The translations under genes and the position numbers were made by a program. Below are positions 1 to 8,369 of a DNA stretch of 64,000 nucleotides, in pieces (the stretch's first letter is position 1; the number at the start of each line of letters is the position of its first letter). Source of the DNA: HB2-32-21 sp041603535 (GTDB taxonomy: Bacteria > Pseudomonadota > Gammaproteobacteria > Pseudomonadales > Porticoccaceae); assembly GCA_041603535.1 (NCBI GenBank), contig JBFIEE010000003.1, positions 46,916 to 110,915 of the forward strand, read 5' to 3'. The notes under the pieces are model-generated. The model made no database searches. It worked only from the letters and a program-made list of their open reading frames with translations, and was not told the DNA's origin.

Positions 1-1
1 G

Positions 2-796
2 TGGGTGAAACACTATGAACAGAGCGGTTTTCTGATTTTAGAGGATGTGTTTAGCGAACAAGAAGTCCGCAGTTTTCAACAGGAACTTGACCAACTTAGA
101 TCCGACGAAAAAATTGCAGCGTCGGGCGAGACGATCACGGAACCTGGCAGCGGTGACATACGCTCGATTTTCAGAATCCATCAGGTCAGTCCAGTCTTCA
201 AAAAGCTGGCAGCCGACCGGCGTCTGGCGGGTCTCGCGCAGTATCTGCTGGATGATCAGGTGTATATTCACCAGTCCCGCTTAAACTACAAACCCGGATT
301 TCGCGGCAAGGAGTTTTACTGGCACTCGGACTTCGAAACCTGGCATGTCGAAGATGGCATGCCAGCCATGCGGGCGCTAAGCATGTCCATCACACTAACC
401 GAAAATCACGCAACTAACGGTCCGCTGATGTTGATACCCCGGTCGCACAAACGCTATGTCGTGTGTGAGGGAAATACGCCCAGCAATCACTTCAAGTCTT
501 CGTTAAAGAAACAGGAGTATGGGGTACCCAGCGACCGCTGTCTAAGCCAGTTGACTGATGTCGGCGGTATTGTCACCGCAACGGGCAAACCGGGCAGCGT
601 GATCGTGTTCGATTGCAATACCATGCATGGCTCAAACGGTAATATCACGCCGTATCCACGATCTAACGCCTTTTTTGTTTATAACGCTATTAGCAATCGC
701 GTGGTCGATCCATTTTGCGATCAGCCGCCACGACCAGAATACATTTGTAGTCGCGAGAATATCGCGCCTGTTGTCGTCGAAGCCGAAGGAGGTTAG
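2..796 (+). CDS. ectD: Ectoine hydroxylase (5' end outside window)
   Basis: Fe(II)/2-oxoglutarate-dependent dioxygenase that converts ectoine to 5-hydroxyectoine in the cytoplasm. The visible 264 codons carry the EctD signature WHSDFETWHVEDGMPAMR, with iron ligands His and Asp at about residues 107 and 109, and the distal His in MHGSN at about residue 208. Against characterised EctD (ligands H146, D148, H248) the offset is constant at about 39-40 residues. The protein therefore starts roughly 40 codons upstream of the window, and the GTG at position 5 is an internal valine codon. The next gene begins 2 nt after the stop, and the aspartate kinase follows, so this is the tail of an ectABC-ectD-ask type locus. 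ectABC themselves are not visible. Confidence 0.95.
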   Translation, partial: WVKHYEQSGFLILEDVFSEQEVRSFQQELDQLRSDEKIAASGETITEPGSGDIRSIFRIHQVSPVFKKLAADRRLAGLAQYLLDDQVYIHQSRLNYKPGFRGKEFYWHSDFETWHVEDGMPAMRALSMSITLTENHATNGPLMLIPRSHKRYVVCEGNTPSNHFKSSLKKQEYGVPSDRCLSQLTDVGGIVTATGKPGSVIVFDCNTMHGSNGNITPYPRSNAFFVYNAISNRVVDPFCDQPPRPEYICSRENIAPVVVEAEGG

Positions 797-798
797 CC

Positions 799-1113
799 GT
801 GAACGACCAACAACGCGACACCCTTAAACAACTGATGAAAACGCGTATCAAGGATATCGAGATGTTTCTATCGTCTTCCAGAGAAGGTGGCGATCTGGAT
901 GATGATTCAGCGAACGTCGATCAAAAAATAGCGTCAGCCGTTAATTCGCAGGTAACCGAAAACGAAAAACGCGAGCTCACCCTGCTAAACAACAACCTGC
1001 AATGGGTTGACAGCGAAGATGCCGGTTACTGCCAACAGTGTGCCTGCGAGATACCCTTTGCGCGATTACAGGCCGTGCCGACTACGCGCCTGTGTGTCGC
1101 CTGTGCCGAGTAG
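799..1113 (+). CDS. DksA/TraR-type C4 zinc-finger protein in ectoine locus
   Basis: Small 104-residue protein with a C-terminal zf-dskA_traR finger: CQQC at about residues 78-81 and CVAC at 99-102, with the Ile-Pro...Arg-Leu spacing typical of DksA. An acidic segment (GDLDDDSANVDQ, about 31-42) and a predicted helical N-terminus precede it. It is shorter than DksA (about 150 residues) and closer to TraR-like or short DksA-like proteins, which bind RNA polymerase through its secondary channel. GTG start; a very strong ribosome binding site (AGGAGG, 787-792) lies inside the end of ectD, so translation is probably coupled to ectD. A regulatory role in osmoadaptation is inferred only from position. 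Confidence 0.85.
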   Translation: MNDQQRDTLKQLMKTRIKDIEMFLSSSREGGDLDDDSANVDQKIASAVNSQVTENEKRELTLLNNNLQWVDSEDAGYCQQCACEIPFARLQAVPTTRLCVACAE

Positions 1114-1164
1114 GGATAATCCTGCACAACACTAATTAACCCAGTCCTGTTTGCAACCGTAAAT

Positions 1165-2625
1165 ATGAAGATAAATAGCAATAAACCAGCACAGCATAGT
1201 GTCGAGAAAATCGGCGGCACGTCGATGAGCGACTATGAAGCCGTGCGCGATAACATTGTTTTGAGGCCTCGCGACGAGCAAACCTTATATCAGAGAGTTT
1301 TTGTCGTTTCGGCTTATGGCGGCATCACTAATGACTTGCTGGAGCATAAAAAATCCGGCCAGCCCGGCGTTTACAGTTTGTTTGCCAGCGGTGAAAACGG
1401 TGACGGCTGGTTTGACGCGATGGCGCAGCTGGAGCGTAAATTGCGTGGCATCAATGGCCAGCTGTTTACCAACGAGGCAGATCTGAAGCGCGCCAATCGG
1501 TTTATCGATACGCGTATGGATGCCGCTCGCAAATGTTTGACGGATCTTCAAGGCTTGTGTCGCCATGGCCATTTTTCTCTGGCCGAGCACCTCGATACCG
1601 TGCGCGAAATGCTGGCCAGTATCGGTGAGGTCCACAGTGCCTGGAATACAGCGGCGCTATTGCAGCACGATGGTGTTAATGCCCATTTTGTGGATTTGAG
1701 CGGTTGGCAAACCACCGCGCACGTACCTCTCGATGAACGTATATTGCAGGCTTTTGCCGCCATTGACCTGGCAACCGAGATGCCGATTGTCACCGGTTAC
1801 GCACATACCAACAGCGGGCTGATGGCCAGCTTTAATCGCGGTTACAGCGAGATCACTTTCAGCCGCATCGCTGTATTGACCGGCGCCAGGGAGGCGATTA
1901 TTCATAAGGAATATCATCTCAGCAGTGCTGATCCGCAGTTGGTCGGCGAAGCGAATGCTGTCCCTATTGGCCGAACTAACTACGATGTAGCCGACCAATT
2001 GGCTAACCTCGGTATGGAGGCGATTCATCCTAAGGCTGCGAAGGGGCTGCGACAAAATGCCATTCCCCTGCGTATCAAAAACACCTTTGAGCCGGAGCAC
2101 GCCGGTACTGTAATTGCCCAGGATTATGTCAGCGATACTCCTCGCGTGGAAATCATTGCTGGCAGCCAGGGCATTTACGCGCTGGAACTGTTTGACCAGG
2201 ACATGATGGGGCAGATTGATCTCTACGACCGGGAAATTCTGGCGATGGTGCGCCGCTTTAAAGCCGAAATCGTCGCCAAGGATATTAATGCCAATACCAT
2301 TACCCACTATCTCGCTACTAACCTGAAAACCATCAAACGCATCAGAAATGCACTTCAGGATAAGTATCCTGATGCTGAACTGGATCAACGAAAAGCCGCT
2401 ATTGTCTCTGCCATCGGCAGTGATATGCGGGTTCCTGGCATGCTGTCCAAAGCTGTTGCAGCACTGGCGGAGCAAAATATCAATGTGCTGGCCATGCATC
2501 AATCCATGCGTCAGGTGGACATGCAGTTCGTGGTCGATGAGGATGACTATCAGTTGGCGGTTAAAAGTCTGCATCAATGTCTGGTGGAAGTGCACGAGCA
2601 CGGCAAAGCGATATGCGCGGCATAA
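1165..2625 (+). CDS. ask: Aspartate kinase, ectoine-cluster type (Ask_Ect)
   Basis: Phosphorylates L-aspartate, the first step towards aspartate semialdehyde, the ectoine precursor. The 486-residue protein opens with the kinase motif VEKIGGTSM (about residues 13-21). It has the long divergent amino-acid-kinase domain of the specialised ectoine-locus aspartokinases, including the DLSGW stretch near residue 180, and ACT-type regulatory sequence in the last 100 residues (AIVSAIGSDM followed by NINVLAMHQSM). Its position after ectD matches the common ectABC-ectD-ask_ect order. These isozymes are generally less sensitive to lysine/threonine feedback. I see no convincing ribosome binding site for the ATG at 1165, but the kinase motif requires a start about here. 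Confidence 0.9.
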   Translation: MKINSNKPAQHSVEKIGGTSMSDYEAVRDNIVLRPRDEQTLYQRVFVVSAYGGITNDLLEHKKSGQPGVYSLFASGENGDGWFDAMAQLERKLRGINGQLFTNEADLKRANRFIDTRMDAARKCLTDLQGLCRHGHFSLAEHLDTVREMLASIGEVHSAWNTAALLQHDGVNAHFVDLSGWQTTAHVPLDERILQAFAAIDLATEMPIVTGYAHTNSGLMASFNRGYSEITFSRIAVLTGAREAIIHKEYHLSSADPQLVGEANAVPIGRTNYDVADQLANLGMEAIHPKAAKGLRQNAIPLRIKNTFEPEHAGTVIAQDYVSDTPRVEIIAGSQGIYALELFDQDMMGQIDLYDREILAMVRRFKAEIVAKDINANTITHYLATNLKTIKRIRNALQDKYPDAELDQRKAAIVSAIGSDMRVPGMLSKAVAALAEQNINVLAMHQSMRQVDMQFVVDEDDYQLAVKSLHQCLVEVHEHGKAICAA

Positions 2626-2712
2626 AACTGATTCTGCATTGATCCGTGTGTAAAAACATTTCCCGCAACACGAAAGCGATTAAACCGAATCCCCCGTACT
2701 TGAGGCCCGTTC

Positions 2713-4170
2713 ATGGATAGAACCCTGATTGCTGCTTCCTTTATCAGTTGCCTGCTGGCTTTCACGCTGATTGGTCTGTCGTCGCTGTTTAAAAGCCGGG
2801 GCAGCCGACACGATTACTACCTCGCCGATAGCACCGTCAGCCCCTGGCTGGTAGGCTTATCCGCTGTGGCGACCAATAACAGCGGTTACATGTTTATCGG
2901 CGTTATTGGCTATACCTATGTGACAGGCCTTGCCTCCATCTGGCTGATGATAGGCTGGATAGCTGGCGATTTCCTTGCCTCCCTGTTCGTGCATGCACGC
3001 CTGCGCGAGGCGACGGAAAGCAGCGACGAAGTCAGTTATGCCGGGGTGCTGAGCACCTGGTATGGCGCGAATAATAGCCAGCTACAACGAGTGATCGGCG
3101 TCATCTCGCTGATATTTTTGTTGGCCTACGCGGGTGCACAACTGGTGGCGGGGGGTAAGGCGCTGCAAGTGCTGTTTGACTGGCCCGCCTGGGCGGGCGC
3201 TTGTATCGGTGCCGCGGTGGTGTCCCTCTATTGTTTCGCGGGCGGCATACGGGCATCCATCTGGACAGATGCCGCGCAGTCTACGGTAATGATTGTCGCC
3301 ATGGGTTTATTGCTGGTTGCGGCGGTACTGTCGCTGGGTGGGATCGGTGGGGCTATCGCCAGTATGCGGGGCGTAGAAGGCTTCCTCGACTGGTTTCCCA
3401 AAGATCTGGCGCTGCCCGGTATTGCAGGGGGCGTGTTGTTCGCGGTGAGCTGGCTGTTTGCCGGCCTGTCAGTGATCGGACAACCCCATGTCATGGTGCG
3501 GTTTATGGCACTCAACGACAGGGTCGGCATGCGTCGGGCACGCGGCTGGTACTACCTGTGGTTTATCGCTTTTTATGGCATCACCACGGGCGTGGGTTTA
3601 CTGTCCCGTGTCTATTTGGCCGATGGCGGTAGTTTTGATGCCGAGCTGGCCCTGCCGATGATGGCCATTGAATTACTGCCGCCGCTGTTGGTTGGTTTGA
3701 TATTGGCGGGCATTTTCGCGGCAACCATGTCCACTGCCGATTCACTGATACTCAGTTGTTCCGCGGCAGTCACCCACGATCTGCTGCCCCATAGAATCGA
3801 GCGACCGCTATTGATCAAACTAACCACCATTACCATAACCGGCTGCGCGTTGTTACTCGCACTGTCCAACAACCAAAGCGTTTTCAGCCTGGTGGTCATG
3901 GCCTGGTCCGGACTGGCCAGTGCCTTTGCGCCTTTGCTCCTGGCCCTGTGTCTGGGCATGAACCCACGTCAGTCAATCAGCATTATCGCCGCATTAACGG
4001 GGCTGCTAACCGCGCTACTGTGGCGTTATTTGGACTGGCATCACGCCGTGTATGAGGGCTTACCGGGGATCGTGGCCGGCTGCGTTGTGCTTATGCTGTG
4101 GCGCGAGCGCAACTTGATCGTGGCTGGGGCGCCATTAGATAGCGATGCAAATTCCCGGCAACGCGCGTGA
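2713..4170 (+). CDS. Sodium:solute symporter (SSS/PutP-like)
   Basis: Polytopic inner-membrane protein of 485 residues with about 13 hydrophobic segments. It shows SSS family features: SRHDYYLADSTVSPWLVGLSAVATNNSGYMF near the N-terminus, GGIRASIWTDAAQS about residues 177-190, and GIFAATMSTADSLIL about 335-349 (sodium-site helix with Ser/Thr). PutP-like members import proline, betaines or other compatible solutes with sodium. A GAGG ribosome binding site sits 8 nt before the ATG. It follows the ectoine locus by 87 nt in the same direction, so uptake of ectoines or another osmolyte is a reasonable guess, but the substrate cannot be read from sequence. Confidence 0.88.
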   Translation: MDRTLIAASFISCLLAFTLIGLSSLFKSRGSRHDYYLADSTVSPWLVGLSAVATNNSGYMFIGVIGYTYVTGLASIWLMIGWIAGDFLASLFVHARLREATESSDEVSYAGVLSTWYGANNSQLQRVIGVISLIFLLAYAGAQLVAGGKALQVLFDWPAWAGACIGAAVVSLYCFAGGIRASIWTDAAQSTVMIVAMGLLLVAAVLSLGGIGGAIASMRGVEGFLDWFPKDLALPGIAGGVLFAVSWLFAGLSVIGQPHVMVRFMALNDRVGMRRARGWYYLWFIAFYGITTGVGLLSRVYLADGGSFDAELALPMMAIELLPPLLVGLILAGIFAATMSTADSLILSCSAAVTHDLLPHRIERPLLIKLTTITITGCALLLALSNNQSVFSLVVMAWSGLASAFAPLLLALCLGMNPRQSISIIAALTGLLTALLWRYLDWHHAVYEGLPGIVAGCVVLMLWRERNLIVAGAPLDSDANSRQRA

Positions 4171-4233
4171 ACCAACTGATTATTGACTGAAGAATAGCAA
4201 TTTCCTCCTTAAGCCAGGGGGTAGTAAGGTACG

Positions 4234-4291
4234 GGTATCCTCGAAGGGTTCGTGTCGCGGACGGGCTTGCCGCCGCTCGAACTTGGATACC
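4234..4291. repeat. Inverted repeat able to form a long bulged hairpin
   Basis: Outer arms GGTATCC (4234-4240) and GGATACC (4285-4291) are perfectly complementary. Inside them AAG/CTT and TTCG/CGAA can also pair, with a GC-rich core (GCGG...CCGC). The element lies between the symporter stop and the 3' end of tRNA-Leu, with no T-run on either strand, so it is not a classic intrinsic terminator. It could be a processing or termination structure downstream of the tRNA transcript, or a small RNA element. Confidence 0.5.
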
Positions 4292-4345
4292 ACAGTGCTT
4301 TGTGAAGTGAAAGTTGCTTTTGGATTGAAAAGCTTGGGAGGTGTA

Positions 4346-4432
4346 TGGTGCCCAGGAGAGGACTTGAACCTCCACGACCTTGCGATCACTAGCACCTGAA
4401 GCTAGCGTGTCTACCAATTTCACCACCTGGGC
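4346..4432 (-). tRNA. tRNA-Leu (anticodon CAG)
   Basis: Reading the minus strand, the acceptor GCCCAGG pairs with CCTGGGC-type 3' bases and the 3' CCA is encoded (TGG at 4346-4348 on plus). The anticodon stem CTAGC/GCTAG encloses the loop TTCAGGT, giving anticodon CAG for CUG codons. A long variable arm and the T-arm GGTTCAAGTCC are present, as expected for a class II leucine tRNA. The tRNA-Leu next to rnr arrangement is also seen in pseudomonads. Confidence 0.96.
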
Positions 4433-4468
4433 GTGGGCTGTATTTCGCTTCCCTCTACGGGGTTGCGC

Positions 4469-4497
4469 ACTTTACTGTTCCAAAAGTTGCTTGTCAA
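4469..4497 (-). promoter_or_regulatory. Sigma-70 promoter for tRNA-Leu
   Basis: On the minus strand a perfect -35 TTGACA (4497-4492) and a -10 TAAAGT (4474-4469) are separated by 17 nt, about 37 nt before the tRNA 5' end. The GC-rich GCGC downstream of the -10 is typical of stringently controlled stable-RNA promoters. Confidence 0.85.
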
Positions 4498-4556
4498 TTG
4501 TCCGCGGGGTCGGGTAGTGTCGCTGTATTGTAACGCCGCTCTGCTATGATAGGCCG

Positions 4557-7055
4557 ATGAAAAAAACGAAACATGTTGATCCTTATGCGGCTCGCGAAGC
4601 GGACCGTTATGAACACCCCATCCCCAGCCGCGAGTACATATTAAGTTACCTCCAAAATAGCGTCGGCCCGTTGACACACGAAGAGCTGTGCCACGAATTC
4701 CGGTTACGGGATGATGATGCCATTGAGGCTTTGCGCCGCCGTTTGGGCGCCATGGAGCGTGACGGTCAGACAGTGAGAAATCGCAGTGGGGCCTACGGCA
4801 CGCTGGATAAAATGAATCTTGTCAAAGGCCGTGTCTCGGGCCATCCAGAGGGCTATGGTTTCGTCATATCGGCTGGCAGTGACCACGATATATTTCTGTC
4901 CAGTCGCCAGATGCGTCTGGTGCTGGATGGCGACGAAGTGCTGGTGCGGATATCAGGCCAGGATCGGCGCGGTCGGCCGGAAGGATCTATTGTTGAGGTT
5001 GTCGAGCGTCGCACAGAACGTTTGGTAGGGCGCTATTTCTCGGAAAGCGGAATTCATCTTGTGCGCCCGGATAATCCGCGTATCAGCCAGGATATCTTGA
5101 TTGCGGCGGACGAAACCGGTATTGCACAACCCGGCCAGATGGTGGTGGTTGCCGTTACCCGGCAGCCCTCTCGACGGCATCAGCCAGCAGGTCGTATCGC
5201 GCAGGTGCTGGGCGATCATCTGGCGCCGGGTATGGAAATTGACCTGGCTATTTACAACTTTGGTATACCGCACATTTGGCCGAAACCTGCAGAAAAGGAA
5301 GTCGCCGATATTGCCGAAGAGGTGCTCGACGATGACAAGCTGCAACGGGTTGATTTGCGCAATCTGCCGCTGGTCACTATCGACGGTGAAGATGCGCGGG
5401 ATTTCGACGATGCGGTTTATTGCGAGCCGGTAAAAGGTGGTGGTTGGCGTTTATATGTCGCCATTGCTGATGTGTCTCACTATGTCCTGCCCGGCACTGC
5501 GCTGGATATGGCAGCCTATGAGAGAGGTAATTCAGTCTATTTCCCTGGACAGGTCGTGCCGATGTTGCCGGAAAAGCTGTCCAATGGACTGTGTTCTCTG
5601 AAGCCGGAGGTAGACCGTCTGTGCATGGTTTGCGAGATGCGTATAGATGCGAAAGGTGAAGTCAAAACGTTTCGCTTTTTTGAGGCGGTCATGCACTCCC
5701 GCGCGCGCCTGACCTACACCCAGGTGGCGGCAATGATTGCGCAGCGGGGTGATGGCGACAGCCGCGCCCGGCAGCAGTTCAAGCATATTGTCGGGCATAT
5801 TGATGCCCTGCATGACCTCTTTCAGGTGTTGCGTGTCAGTCGTGCTGCGCGAGGCGCTATCGATTTTGACACAGTGGAGACGCGGATCCTGTTTGATGAA
5901 CAGCGCAAAATCGAACAGATAATTCCTGCGGAGCGCACCGATGCTCACCGGCTCATCGAGGAATGCATGTTGTGCGCTAATGTCTGTACAGCAAAATTGC
6001 TGTCAGAAAGCAAACTGCCCGTTTTATACCGGGTTCACGATGGGCCTCGTGAGGAAAAACTCGCTGATCTGCGGGAGTTTTTGGGCGAGCTCGGTTTGGG
6101 TCTGCCTGGCGGCGATGATCCGACGCCAAAAGATTATCAAACGGTGCTCAGTCAGGTTGTCGGGCGACCCGATGCCGATATCATTCAGTCGGTCATGCTG
6201 CGGTCGATGACCCAGGCCGTATATCAGGCGGACAATATCGGTCACTTTGGGCTTAATTATGATTCCTATACCCATTTTACATCGCCGATTCGCCGTTACC
6301 CCGATCTCCTCGTTCACCGGGCTATTCGAGGTTTGTTGCGCGGCAAAAAACGTAGCGCGAATTTAAAACGTGTAGCCGATGCACCGTCTCAGCCTCTGGA
6401 AGTCAGTTATCCGTACAACACTGGGCAGGTCGATGAGGCTGGTAGCCACTGCTCCCTGACCGAACGTCGGGCGGATGAGGCGACGCGCAGTGTGGTCAAT
6501 TGGCTGAAATGTGAATACCTGCTTGAGCACGTTGGCAATGAGTTCCGCGGTGTGGTGAGTGCCGTGACGGGGTTTGGTCTGTTCGTCGAACTTGATCAGG
6601 TTTATATCGAGGGTCTGGTGCATATCACCGGCTTGCCGAAGGATTATTACCAACACGAAGCTGCGCATCATCGCCTTGTTGGAGAGCGTACCGGACGGGT
6701 TTTTCGCCTCGGTGATGTATTGCAGGTTCGCGTTGCACGAGTGGATATGGATGAGCGTAAGATCGATCTTGAGATGGTCGGTGGCGGCGCAGCTGAAACG
6801 GGAACTGGGGCGAAAAAGCGGCGCAAAAAACCGGCGGGGTCAGTGCGGACCAAGGGCTCGCCCAGCCGCGGTGGACGACAGGACGACGTGCCGGCAGGCA
6901 AACGTAAGCCCGGGAAGGGCAAGGCGGAGCGCGGTAAGGCTGGACGTGATAAATCTGGGAAAACTCAGCAGAGCAGGGACGAATCCCACAAAAAATCCAA
7001 CACCCCAGCTACAGGAAAGAAGACGAAGAAGACCGGCGGTAAGAGCAAACGTTAG
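4557..7055 (+). CDS. rnr: Ribonuclease R
   Basis: 3'-to-5' exoribonuclease of the RNase II/RNB family that degrades structured RNA and acts in rRNA and tmRNA-linked quality control. The 832-residue protein has an N-terminal helix-turn-helix segment, cold-shock domains (about residues 80-240), and the RNB catalytic domain with its acidic cluster DGEDARDFDDA near residues 274-284. An S1 domain follows (EFRGVVSAVTGFGLFVEL from about residue 661). A Lys/Arg/Gly-rich tail of about 90 residues completes it. A -10-like TATGAT (4545-4550) sits 6 nt before the ATG. rlmB lies downstream but is separated by another gene. Confidence 0.97.
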   Translation: MKKTKHVDPYAAREADRYEHPIPSREYILSYLQNSVGPLTHEELCHEFRLRDDDAIEALRRRLGAMERDGQTVRNRSGAYGTLDKMNLVKGRVSGHPEGYGFVISAGSDHDIFLSSRQMRLVLDGDEVLVRISGQDRRGRPEGSIVEVVERRTERLVGRYFSESGIHLVRPDNPRISQDILIAADETGIAQPGQMVVVAVTRQPSRRHQPAGRIAQVLGDHLAPGMEIDLAIYNFGIPHIWPKPAEKEVADIAEEVLDDDKLQRVDLRNLPLVTIDGEDARDFDDAVYCEPVKGGGWRLYVAIADVSHYVLPGTALDMAAYERGNSVYFPGQVVPMLPEKLSNGLCSLKPEVDRLCMVCEMRIDAKGEVKTFRFFEAVMHSRARLTYTQVAAMIAQRGDGDSRARQQFKHIVGHIDALHDLFQVLRVSRAARGAIDFDTVETRILFDEQRKIEQIIPAERTDAHRLIEECMLCANVCTAKLLSESKLPVLYRVHDGPREEKLADLREFLGELGLGLPGGDDPTPKDYQTVLSQVVGRPDADIIQSVMLRSMTQAVYQADNIGHFGLNYDSYTHFTSPIRRYPDLLVHRAIRGLLRGKKRSANLKRVADAPSQPLEVSYPYNTGQVDEAGSHCSLTERRADEATRSVVNWLKCEYLLEHVGNEFRGVVSAVTGFGLFVELDQVYIEGLVHITGLPKDYYQHEAAHHRLVGERTGRVFRLGDVLQVRVARVDMDERKIDLEMVGGGAAETGTGAKKRRKKPAGSVRTKGSPSRGGRQDDVPAGKRKPGKGKAERGKAGRDKSGKTQQSRDESHKKSNTPATGKKTKKTGGKSKR

Positions 7056-7192
7056 GCAAACACTGTGCTGCCGAGTGTTACTGCACCCCGTAATAAAGCT
7101 GGGTAAGACCCTGGTTGCATGCATAAGCCGGATGCAAAATTCTCCCGATGACATTTCAGTACTTGTTCGACTGACTGAGAACCTGGCTTACT

Positions 7193-7214
7193 CTGCACAT
7201 TGCAAGATGTGCAG
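7193..7214. repeat. Perfect 8-bp inverted repeat upstream of beta-propeller gene
   Basis: CTGCACAT and ATGTGCAG flank a 6-nt spacer (TGCAAG) in the 219-nt gap between rnr and the next gene, about 70 nt before the start codon. There is no T-run, so an operator-like site is more likely than a terminator; no regulator is known. Confidence 0.5.
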
Positions 7215-7283
7215 GCGAGTCGTATATTTGGTTCACTGCTATCCCATTATCACGAAATAGAACAACTATAAAGGGTGTGTGTC

Positions 7284-8369
7284 ATGGCTGAACTATTCTT
7301 GTTAATCCTTATTCTCGGTGCGGGCTATTTATTGTTCTGGCCCGTTCCCATTGATCCAAAGGGCTGGAACCCACCTGTTGCACCACCCTACGAGGGCCGT
7401 TTTGCGCATCGCAACAAAATGTCCAGCGCCGAAAAATTATGGCTGGGCAAGATTGTCGGACCGGAAGCCACCACTATCAAGGACGGCTATATCTACACGG
7501 GTTTGGGTAACGGTGACGTTGTACGTATGCAGCTTGAAGGGCTGGGCGAACCGGAAGTACTGGCTAATACTGGGGGGCATCCCCTGGGAATGAAATTTGA
7601 TGCCAGTGGCAACCTCATTATTTGTGATGCTCACAAAGGGCTGGTTTGTCTGACGCCATCGGGTGAGGTCAGCGTGTTGAGTGACTCCGTTGATGGCCGC
7701 AAGTACAAGGTGGCTGATGACCTCGACATCGCTGCGGACGGCAAGATTTATTTCAGCGATATTTCTTCAAAGTGGACTCTGGAGCAGGCTGATTACGCCA
7801 TCATGGAGGATAATCCCCTTGGTGTACTGGTTTGTTATGACCCCAGCACGAAAACCAGCAGTGTCGCGCTGGATAATATGCACCTGTCCAACGGCGTTGC
7901 TATGGGCCCGGACGATGAATATGTGCTGGTTAACCAGACCCTGGGCTTTTGCGTAACGCGCCTGTGGTTGAAAGGGCCCAAAGCGGGTCAAAGCGAACCG
8001 TTTGTGGAGAATTTGCCGGGGGGGCCGGATAATATTACCTACAACGGCAAAGGTACCTATTGGGTAGCGTTGGCGTTCCCGCGTTTCCCCCGGCTAGAAA
8101 CCCTGGCCTCAAGGCCGTTTCTTAAAAAGCTGATGTTACGTTTGCCCAAATCGCTGGCGCCCGTGCCGGAATTTTTCGATGGCCTGAACCTGCCTGCTTA
8201 TGGTCTATTTGTCGGCGTTGATATGAATGGCAATATCACCCATTTTGTCGACGCCCATGACGGTGCCTTCGGTATGGTAACCAGTGTGCTAGAGCATGAG
8301 GGCCATCTGTATATTGGTGGCATAGCGGCCGATTACATCGGTCGTATGCCAGTACCCGATCCAGTTTAA
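7284..8369 (+). CDS. Membrane-anchored SMP-30/strictosidine-synthase-like beta-propeller protein
   Basis: A 361-residue protein with an N-terminal hydrophobic anchor (AELFLLILILGAGYLLFW). A six-bladed beta-propeller of the SMP-30/gluconolactonase/strictosidine synthase superfamily follows, resembling bacterial homologues of APMAP: GHPLGMKFDASGNLIICDAHKGL, VADDLDIAADGKIYFSD, LSNGVAMGPDD and PGGPDNITYN. Members are calcium-dependent lactonases or esterases; the substrate here is unknown. The ATG at 7284 is preferred over a GTG at 7275 because AAAGGG (7270-7275) sits at proper spacing. It is followed by an intrinsic terminator and interrupts the usual rnr-rlmB pairing. Confidence 0.82.
   Translation: MAELFLLILILGAGYLLFWPVPIDPKGWNPPVAPPYEGRFAHRNKMSSAEKLWLGKIVGPEATTIKDGYIYTGLGNGDVVRMQLEGLGEPEVLANTGGHPLGMKFDASGNLIICDAHKGLVCLTPSGEVSVLSDSVDGRKYKVADDLDIAADGKIYFSDISSKWTLEQADYAIMEDNPLGVLVCYDPSTKTSSVALDNMHLSNGVAMGPDDEYVLVNQTLGFCVTRLWLKGPKAGQSEPFVENLPGGPDNITYNGKGTYWVALAFPRFPRLETLASRPFLKKLMLRLPKSLAPVPEFFDGLNLPAYGLFVGVDMNGNITHFVDAHDGAFGMVTSVLEHEGHLYIGGIAADYIGRMPVPDPV

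Noticed and set aside
1657..2601. 314-codon open frame on minus strand opposite the aspartate kinase
   Set aside because: Antisense to a gene with clear kinase and ACT motifs; the product has no recognisable domain and no ribosome binding site.
4346..4432. tRNA-Leu as an integration site with an island boundary
   Set aside because: No integrase, no direct repeat of the tRNA 3' end and no mobile genes are visible on either side within the window.
6574..7260. 228-codon open frame running past the rnr stop
   Set aside because: Overlaps the S1 domain and tail of rnr in another frame; the unique part after the rnr stop is short and featureless.
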